Shown piece after piece: positions 8,039 to 12,866 of a DNA stretch of 12,866 nt (position 1 is the first letter of the stretch; each line of letters starts with the position of its first letter). Location: assembly GCA_035518715.1 (NCBI GenBank), contig DATIXJ010000014.1, forward strand, positions 1 to 12,866. The letters are read 5' to 3'. Under the pieces are notes generated by a model that had not been told where the DNA came from, searched no databases, and saw only the letters and a list, made by a program, of their open reading frames with translations. Made by a program: the position numbers and the translations under genes. Source of the stretch: DATIXJ01 sp035518715 (GTDB lineage Bacteria; Bacteroidota; Ignavibacteria; UBA10030; SZUA-254).

Positions 8039-9601
8039 ATGTATCCTGTCGAACATCAGCGGAAATTCCTTTTTCATGACCTTGCCGTTCCCATGATCCT
8101 GGCGGGAGTGCAGCTGGTCGTTCAGGTTGCATTTCACGGGAACTACGGCTACTTCCGGGACGAGCTCTATTATATTGCCTGCAGCAACCATCTCGCATTC
8201 GGGTACGTCGATCAGCCCCCGCTTTCCATCGCGCTGCTCGCAGTTGTGAGAGGCATCTTTGGCGATTCTCTTTATGCTATTCGCTTTCTCTCCGCTGCCG
8301 CGGTGTCGGTGGTGATGCTCCTCGGAGCGCTCATGACAAGGCGGCTTGGCGGAGGAAAGGGAGCTCAGGCACTGACGTCACTCACGATCATGATGGCTCC
8401 GGGACTCCTTGGCATGGGACATTATTTTTCGATGAATTCCTTTGATGTTCTCTTCTGGACGCTTGGTGCGTATCTTCTGATGACGATTTTCATTTCGGAT
8501 CAGCCGAAGTATTGGGTTCTTTTTGGAATCTGCACCGGGCTGGGCCTCCTGAACAAATACTCGATCGGATTCCTTTGCCTCGGACTCGTCGCCGGCTTGC
8601 TGCTGAGTTCGCAGCGGAAACATCTGATCAATGGCTGGTTCTGGCTTGGGGTCCTGATGACCGTGTTGCTGACTCTCCCGCATCTCACCTGGGAAATCCA
8701 GAACCATTATCCGAGCATTGAATTCATGCGGAATGCTTCAGAACTGAAGAATGTCAAAATTTCGGTTCCGGCATTCTTCTTCGGCCAGTTCCGCGATATG
8801 AATTATGTGAGTGCTCCGATCTGGCTGCTGGGTCTGGGCTATTTCCTCTTCCATCCTGAAGGAAAGAAGGTCCGTGCCTTAGGGTGGATCTATGTCACAG
8901 TCCTTTTCATCATGGTATTTGGCAATGCAAAAGTCTACTATCTCGCCCCGATCTATCCGATGATGTTCGCGGGAGGACTCGTCTTCACCGAGAAGATTAT
9001 CCGGCGGTACACGCTCTCCTGGCCCGAACCGGTCTACGCCGCTCTTCTTGTTGCCATGGGCTTCATCACACTCCCGTTTACGGTACCGGTGCTTCCCGTC
9101 GAGACGTTTATCCGGTACGAACAAGCGCTTGGCGTTGTTCCGCACGCCGAGGAACGGAGCGCTGTGGGTGTGCTTCCTCAATATTATGCGGATGAATTCG
9201 GTTGGAGAGAAATGGTTGATTCAATCGGAACTGCGTACAAGTCTCTTCAACCCGAGGAACGGGCACAGTGTGTAATCTACGCGCGTAACTACGGTGAGGC
9301 CGGGGCGATTGATTTCTTCGGGAACAAGTACGGACTTCCGCATGCTTTGTGCGCACACAACAATTACTGGTTCTGGGGCCCCGGTGATCGAAGCGGAAAC
9401 GTCGCACTGATTTTCGGCTCTGCCGGAACTGTTGAAGAGCCCGAGGTGGACCTCCGGAAATACTACAGGGAAGTCAAACTCGTTACAAGAACCCATTCGG
9501 TCTTCGGAATGCCCTACGAGAACGGCAGGCCCATCTTTCTCTGCAAGGGAATGAGCACGACGTTTCAACACATTTGGCCCACAGAGCATCTCTTTATTTG
9601 A
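8039..9601 (+). CDS. Family-39-type (ArnT/PMT-like) membrane glycosyltransferase
   Basis: This 520-residue polytopic protein belongs to the GT-C fold glycosyltransferases that move a sugar from a polyprenyl-phosphate donor to a lipid or protein acceptor on the periplasmic side of the inner membrane. The first periplasmic loop has YFRDELYYIACS with the Asp41-Glu42 pair expected for catalysis, followed by GYVDQPPL (56-62). A second conserved acidic residue appears in SMNSFDVLFW (Asp136). About ten to twelve hydrophobic helices cover residues 14-350. The last 150 residues (about 365-515) form a soluble domain containing CVIYARNYGEAGAIDFFG and NNYWFWGPGD, as I expect for family-39 members of this size. 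The start follows AAGGAG (8029-8034) by four bases. Donor and acceptor cannot be read from sequence; no sugar-biosynthesis genes are nearby. An ArnT function (aminoarabinose on lipid A) is possible but unsupported. Confidence 0.9.
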   Translation: MYPVEHQRKFLFHDLAVPMILAGVQLVVQVAFHGNYGYFRDELYYIACSNHLAFGYVDQPPLSIALLAVVRGIFGDSLYAIRFLSAAAVSVVMLLGALMTRRLGGGKGAQALTSLTIMMAPGLLGMGHYFSMNSFDVLFWTLGAYLLMTIFISDQPKYWVLFGICTGLGLLNKYSIGFLCLGLVAGLLLSSQRKHLINGWFWLGVLMTVLLTLPHLTWEIQNHYPSIEFMRNASELKNVKISVPAFFFGQFRDMNYVSAPIWLLGLGYFLFHPEGKKVRALGWIYVTVLFIMVFGNAKVYYLAPIYPMMFAGGLVFTEKIIRRYTLSWPEPVYAALLVAMGFITLPFTVPVLPVETFIRYEQALGVVPHAEERSAVGVLPQYYADEFGWREMVDSIGTAYKSLQPEERAQCVIYARNYGEAGAIDFFGNKYGLPHALCAHNNYWFWGPGDRSGNVALIFGSAGTVEEPEVDLRKYYREVKLVTRTHSVFGMPYENGRPIFLCKGMSTTFQHIWPTEHLFI

Positions 9602-9615
9602 TCTGAAACCCGGAA

Positions 9616-9644
9616 TTGCCATTCAGTAAGATTCTCTGTACCTT
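9616..9644 (+). promoter_or_regulatory. Candidate promoter for the 9765-11740 gene pair
   Basis: TTGCCA (9616-9621, 5/6 to the sigma-70 -35 consensus) is followed after 17 bases by TACCTT (9639-9644). The -10 fit to TATAAT is poor. However, the run TACCTTTC is one base off the Bacteroidota -7 motif TAnnTTTG, and the TTG lies 20 bases upstream as that promoter type expects. The leader to the ATG at 9765 would be about 115 bases. Confidence 0.35.
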
Positions 9645-9651
9645 TCTACAG
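9636..9651. promoter_or_regulatory. CTGT-N8-ACAG palindrome (SOS-box-like) overlapping the candidate -10 element
   Basis: CTGT (9636-9639) and ACAG (9648-9651) are separated by eight bases, and the arms extend to CTGTA/TACAG. This is the spacing and arm sequence of the E. coli LexA box. It overlaps the candidate -10 element, where a repressor would block transcription. Bacteroidota-type LexA proteins may recognise other motifs, so binding is not established, and a chance match is possible. Confidence 0.3.
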
Positions 9652-9671
9652 TCACAGTCTGGATAGGTAAC

Positions 9672-9687
9672 CGGAGAGATCACTCCG
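9672..9687. repeat. Small inverted repeat in the leader of the 9765 gene
   Basis: CGGAG (9672-9676) and CTCCG (9683-9687) form a 5-bp stem with a 6-base loop. No T-run follows, so it is not a terminator for the glycosyltransferase gene. Apart from this and the candidate promoter, the 163-base gap between 9601 and 9765 shows nothing I recognise. Confidence 0.3.
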
Positions 9688-9764
9688 AGGGGCAACCTTC
9701 CAGATATTCAAACCTTCTCAACCCATTTCACCCTTACTCCACCGACCCATTGGGGGTTAGCGCG

Positions 9765-11249
9765 ATGAGAACTCTTGCGTTGTTCTGCATATTGCTGTTG
9801 TCCCTTGTTCCCGCACTCGGTCAGCGCAATGATTGGACCGTTATTTCCGACCATTCCGTCACCGCGAAAAATCTTAGTCTTGTGGGACTTCGCGGCGACT
9901 CTCTCCTTGCAACGGGAAACGAGACTTCCTATGCAATCCCTGTTGCGACCATCAGATCACTCCAGCATCCGGAGGGATCAACACCGCGATCGGTACGGCT
10001 CCTTACCGGTGCTCTCATCGGCGGAGGAACCGGATTTATGATCGGAACCGTTATCGATGCGATGAATTCAAATTCGACAAGCGATGAATCATTTTTCGGT
10101 GGCGACTATAAGGTTGTCGGTGTCGTGGGGGGAGCTATTCTCGGAGGAATGATCGGCGCTTCATCGTCATCTGCAGCCCTGAAGAAATTCGATATCGGCG
10201 GGATGTACCTCGATGAAAAAGAAGGAGTGATCTCTGCCATACTCTCCGATGAAGGAACAGTGCCGGCCGGCTCTCCTTCCGAGAGCTCCGGAAACGTCAT
10301 TCATCTGAAGTCCGGTACTGATCTGACGGGTACGGTGGCCGAACTGATCCCGGACAGCGTCATAAAAGTAATTACCGCGGACAGCAGTGTATTTGTTCTC
10401 TCTCCAAGGGAGATCAGCTCGATAGACACCGACGCGACGAGGCCGGCGACTCCCTGCAATATTGTCTATCTGAAAAATGGCAGTGTCATCAGGTGTGCGT
10501 TATTGAAGTATATGCCGGACAGCACGGTCACCGTCAGAACGGGAGATGGTCTCCGGCTCCAGTATATGCAGAACGAAATCAGCAGGATTGGCTATGAGGT
10601 CCCATCCCCGTCGAAAGTTGCGCGCAATCCGGCCAGCCCGTCTGTTGTGGATCGGGGCATGGGGTCAGACTATCCGCATTTGCCAAGACCGAGGTTCGGT
10701 CTGCATGCCGGTGTTTCCCTGCCGACTGGTGATTTCTCATCCACCGGCGCGAGCGGTGGAGCTGCCGGTACGGGATACTCTTTCGGCTGTGACCTGTACG
10801 TTGGCGAAGACGTCGGATGGTATACCAGTGCGACCGTTGCAATCAATCCGGTCGATCAGAGCAGTTTGAACATTCCGTCGTCAGTCGGTACGGATTTCGG
10901 CAGCTGGTCATCCATCTGGTTGATGAGCGGGATGAGAGCGGCGACTCCGGTATCCCAAAATGTCGAGATCTACGGTTTCGGACAGGTGGGAATTCTCTTC
11001 GGAGGATGGCCCGATATACACGTATTTTATCTGGGTGAGACTCTGAATGAGAGTGCATCCAGCTCGACCGCGGTCGGATTTGGGTTTGGTGCGGGGATGT
11101 CGTACGACGATAAGTACAGCCTGGGGTTCCGGTTTTACGAAGCGAATCCCGAATATTCCGTCACCGCCACCGGAGCCGGAATGAGTATGAGTGCGAAAGG
11201 GAAGCAGTCAACATCCATGGTCCTGATCAATTTCGAAATCCTTTTTTGA
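9765..11249 (+). CDS. Composite envelope protein: signal peptide, repeated small beta domains, glycine zipper, C-terminal barrel-like domain
   Basis: I do not recognise a named family for the whole protein. The ATG at 9765 gives 494 residues and a clean signal peptide (1-19, ending VPALG before Gln20). An in-frame TTG 15 bases upstream is less likely because it would precede the signal peptide with extra residues. Residues 25-67 form a small beta module ending in YAIPVATIRSL. Residues 78-133 hold two glycine-zipper segments (LTGALIGGGTGFMIG and VVGVVGGAILGGMIGA). Residues 177-223 and 232-278 are two gap-free copies of a 47-residue module sharing the pattern LK.G, PDS, V.T.D and EIS.I. A linker rich in Pro, Ser and Arg leads to residues 309-494, strand-rich with glycine and aromatics, opening FGLHAGVSLPTGDFS and ending in VLINFEILF with a terminal Phe, as in outer-membrane barrels. 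The product is probably anchored in the outer membrane. It lies 38 bases upstream of the DUF1569 gene. Confidence 0.75.
   Translation: MRTLALFCILLLSLVPALGQRNDWTVISDHSVTAKNLSLVGLRGDSLLATGNETSYAIPVATIRSLQHPEGSTPRSVRLLTGALIGGGTGFMIGTVIDAMNSNSTSDESFFGGDYKVVGVVGGAILGGMIGASSSSAALKKFDIGGMYLDEKEGVISAILSDEGTVPAGSPSESSGNVIHLKSGTDLTGTVAELIPDSVIKVITADSSVFVLSPREISSIDTDATRPATPCNIVYLKNGSVIRCALLKYMPDSTVTVRTGDGLRLQYMQNEISRIGYEVPSPSKVARNPASPSVVDRGMGSDYPHLPRPRFGLHAGVSLPTGDFSSTGASGGAAGTGYSFGCDLYVGEDVGWYTSATVAINPVDQSSLNIPSSVGTDFGSWSSIWLMSGMRAATPVSQNVEIYGFGQVGILFGGWPDIHVFYLGETLNESASSSTAVGFGFGAGMSYDDKYSLGFRFYEANPEYSVTATGAGMSMSAKGKQSTSMVLINFEILF
10293..10598 (+). repeat. Two copies of a 47-residue protein repeat (residues 177-223 and 232-278)
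   Basis: Aligned without gaps, the two copies share 14 of 47 residues by eye: Asn1, Leu5, Lys6, Gly8, Pro20-Asp21-Ser22, Val26, Thr28, Asp30, Glu40-Ile41-Ser42 and Ile44. A weaker first copy (residues 25-67, GDSLLAT then IRSL) lies before the glycine-zipper region. The short-strand pattern resembles SH3/Sm-like small barrels, which is an inference from pattern only. DNA identity between copies is low, so the duplication is old. Confidence 0.6.
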
Positions 11250-11287
11250 ATCCGGCGAAACAATGACCGACGGGAAAGAATATCAGT

Positions 11288-11740
11288 ATGAAGAGTCTTT
11301 TTGATAAGAGCGATTGTCAGGAGATGAAAGGACGTATCCAGAATCTTCAGGATTCCTCGCGCGCACAGTGGGGAACGATGAGTGTCACCCAGATGATGGC
11401 CCATTGCCAGCAACCTCTCCGCATTGCATTGGGTTTGACCACTTCAAAGCGCTCGGTGGCGGGAGTGCTTTTCGGAAAATTCGCCAGAAAGAAGATGATG
11501 ATACCGGAAGAATCGTTCAGGAAGAATCTCCCGACGGACAAGTCCTTCGTCGTCGCCAATACGCTGACATTCGGAGAAGAACGAGAGACACTTCTCAAAC
11601 TCGTGGAGCAGTTCTCAGGACGCGGGGCTTCGGGAATACCGACAAACATCCATCCGTTCTTCGGGAGACTCAACCCCCACGAGTGGGATGTTCTCACGTG
11701 GAAACATCTCGACCACCATCTCCGGCAGTTCGGGGCGTAA
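11288..11740 (+). CDS. DUF1569 (DinB/YfiT-like) protein
   Basis: This cytoplasmic protein of 150 residues has no signal peptide or membrane segment. The helix near residues 31-45 carries MSVTQMMAHCQQPL with His39, and the C-terminal block HPFFGRLNPHEWDVLTWKHLDHHLRQFG carries His122, His131, His140, His143 and His144. This matches the DUF1569 family (PF07606), a branch of the DinB/YfiT four-helix-bundle superfamily in which three histidines usually bind a metal. Some DinB-like proteins are thiol-dependent transferases, but no reaction is established for this branch as far as I know. The ATG follows a weak GGGAAAG site. The gene starts 38 bases after the composite envelope protein and is probably co-transcribed with it. 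It converges on the inositol-3-phosphate synthase gene. Confidence 0.85.
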   Translation: MKSLFDKSDCQEMKGRIQNLQDSSRAQWGTMSVTQMMAHCQQPLRIALGLTTSKRSVAGVLFGKFARKKMMIPEESFRKNLPTDKSFVVANTLTFGEERETLLKLVEQFSGRGASGIPTNIHPFFGRLNPHEWDVLTWKHLDHHLRQFGA

Positions 11741-11763
11741 CAGAACCTCCCTGCGTTCGCCAA

Positions 11764-11790
11764 GCGGCGCGCATGCACCACGCGCGCCGC
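11764..11790. terminator. GC-only hairpin between convergent genes, possible bidirectional terminator
   Basis: GCGGCGCGC (11764-11772) and GCGCGCCGC (11782-11790) form a perfect 9-bp stem of only G-C pairs around a 9-base loop. It fills the middle of the 64-base gap between two convergent stop codons. Neither side has a T-tract, so it is not a classical intrinsic terminator. It may act as an RNA 3'-end stabiliser or a factor-assisted stop for both genes. Confidence 0.5.
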
Positions 11791-11804
11791 GTCAACAGTT
11801 CAGC

Positions 11805-12866
11805 TCAGTCGTAATATTCCAGACCCAGATGTGTAATCAGCTCTTCTCCCTTGAGATGCCGGAGCGTGTTCTTGAGCTTCATGAGCTGGATGAAGAGATC
11901 ATGCTCGGGATAGAGTCCGGGAGCTACCATCGGACTCTTGAAGTAGAATGAGAGCCACTCCTGGACTCCCTTCATGCCTGCACGCTGGGCAAGATCGATG
12001 AAGAGCACGAGATCCAGCACAATCGGTGCGGCAAGGATCGAATCGCGGCAGAGAAAATTCACTTTCACCTGCATCTGGTACCCCATCCAGCCGAAGATGT
12101 CGATATTATCCCATGATTCTTTGTTGTCACCTCTCGGGGGATAGTAATTGATGCGCACCTTGTGATAGAATTCCTTGTAAAGTTCGGGATAGAGCTCGGG
12201 CTGCAGGATACCGTCGAGAACGGAAAGCTTGCTTTCCTCTTTGGTCTTGAAGGATTCGGGGTCGTCGAGCACTTCGCCGTCACGGTTGCCGAGAATATTT
12301 GAGGAGAACCACCCGTTCAGACCGATAAGACGCGCTTTCAGCATCGGTGCGAGGACCGTCTTGAGCAGCGTCTGACCCGTCTTGAAGTCCTTTCCGCAAA
12401 CCGGAACGTTCATCCGTTTTGAAAGGTCGATCAGTGCCGGAATATCAACGCTGAGGTTCGGGGCACCGTTGGCAAACGGGACTCCCTCCTTGAGCGCGGC
12501 ATAAGCGTAGAGCATGCTCGGGGCGATGTCTTTGTGATTCCTCTTCATCCCTTCTTCAAAACTCTTCAGACTCTTATGCACCTTGTCGGGGCTGATGAAT
12601 ATTTCGGTACTGCCGCACCAGATGACCACGCACCGGTCAAGCTTGTTCTTCTCCTTGAACGTCCGGATATCTTCACGCAGCTGTTCCATCAGCTCGAATT
12701 TGGTCTTTCCTTTCTTCACATGTTTGCCGGCCAGTCGTTTCACATAGAACTGGTCAAATACTGCCTTCATCGGGGTAATCGCCTGCAGATCTTTCTTGAT
12801 CGAGTTCAGATGCCCCTCATTCAGTACTCCCGCCTGGACGGCGGAATAGTAACAGTTTTCGTTCCG
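11805..12866 (-). CDS. Inositol-3-phosphate synthase, N-terminal part outside window
   Basis: The enzyme converts glucose 6-phosphate to 1D-myo-inositol 3-phosphate with NAD, the first step of inositol synthesis. The frame is open to the right edge: 32 codons (ending LNSIKKDLQAITP) precede the Met at 12770, so 353 residues are visible and roughly 80-100 residues, with the NAD-binding glycine loop, are missing. Diagnostic family blocks are VIWCGSTEIF, APSMLYAYAALKEGVPFANG, VCGKDFKTGQTLLKT, NGWFSSNILGNRDG, then FKTKEESK (lysines in the active-site region), KVRINYYPPRGDNKESWDN and VNFLCRDSILAAPIVLDL. The sequence is of the bacterial type and lacks the eukaryotic insertions. In Bacteroidota such enzymes can feed inositol-phospholipid and inositol-sphingolipid synthesis, but no lipid gene is visible here. 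Codon use resembles the neighbours. Confidence 0.96.
   Translation of the reverse strand, partial: RNENCYYSAVQAGVLNEGHLNSIKKDLQAITPMKAVFDQFYVKRLAGKHVKKGKTKFELMEQLREDIRTFKEKNKLDRCVVIWCGSTEIFISPDKVHKSLKSFEEGMKRNHKDIAPSMLYAYAALKEGVPFANGAPNLSVDIPALIDLSKRMNVPVCGKDFKTGQTLLKTVLAPMLKARLIGLNGWFSSNILGNRDGEVLDDPESFKTKEESKLSVLDGILQPELYPELYKEFYHKVRINYYPPRGDNKESWDNIDIFGWMGYQMQVKVNFLCRDSILAAPIVLDLVLFIDLAQRAGMKGVQEWLSFYFKSPMVAPGLYPEHDLFIQLMKLKNTLRHLKGEELITHLGLEYYD

Noticed and set aside
9672..9687. Terminator for the glycosyltransferase gene
   Set aside because: The stem has only five pairs and no T-run follows, so it does not meet the pattern of an intrinsic terminator.
10020..10163. Glycine-zipper region of the 9765 gene as a separate small membrane protein
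   Set aside because: The frame is continuous from the signal peptide to the C-terminal barrel, and there is no internal ribosome site or stop.
11263..11304. ATG at 11263 as an alternative start for the DUF1569 gene
   Set aside because: It is out of frame with that gene and reaches a stop after 13 codons.
11314..11814. 166-codon plus-strand frame overlapping the DUF1569 gene
   Set aside because: It is a different frame of the DUF1569 coding region. The DUF1569 frame has the family motifs, while this one is rich in Arg, Pro and Ser with no recognisable domain.
1..12866. CRISPR array, transposon, tRNA or rRNA gene
   Set aside because: No evenly spaced direct repeats, transposase-like frames, terminal inverted repeats or tRNA/rRNA signature sequences were seen on reading both strands.

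Overview
The window looks like ordinary chromosomal DNA of a Gram-negative bacterium. A Bacteroidota/Ignavibacteriota-type (FCB group) host is the best guess, held with moderate to low confidence. The reasons are three secreted or outer-membrane beta-barrel-type proteins, an inositol-3-phosphate synthase of the bacterial type I associate with that group, a DUF1569 protein, and two housekeeping genes (uvrA, carB) with no clear Shine-Dalgarno sequence. I see no mobile elements, CRISPR arrays, tRNA or rRNA genes.

Layout, left to right. The 3' end of an outer-membrane barrel gene (+) runs in from the left edge and converges on uvrA (-), with 13 bases between the stop codons. Upstream of uvrA, on the same strand, are a small outer-membrane barrel gene (3307-3861) and carB (3898-7161). 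A strong intrinsic terminator separates the small barrel gene from uvrA and ends only about 11 bases before the uvrA start codon. carB is divergent from a plus-strand pair: a YdjM-like membrane metal-dependent hydrolase (start corrected to 7314) and a family-39-type membrane glycosyltransferase (8039-9601). After a 163-base gap that holds a plausible promoter and a CTGT-N8-ACAG palindrome come a composite envelope protein (9765-11249) and a DUF1569/DinB-like protein (11288-11740). The window ends with a convergent inositol-3-phosphate synthase gene (-) whose N-terminal part lies beyond the right edge. A GC-only hairpin sits between these last two genes.

Functional themes are DNA repair (UvrA), pyrimidine and arginine precursor supply (CarB), envelope building (glycosyltransferase, barrels, composite protein) and inositol-phosphate synthesis (a possible inositol-lipid precursor). 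These genes do not form one pathway. The least ordinary item is the composite envelope protein: signal peptide, small beta-domain repeat, glycine-zipper region, two more copies of the repeat, and a C-terminal barrel-like domain. I found no convincing new multi-gene system.
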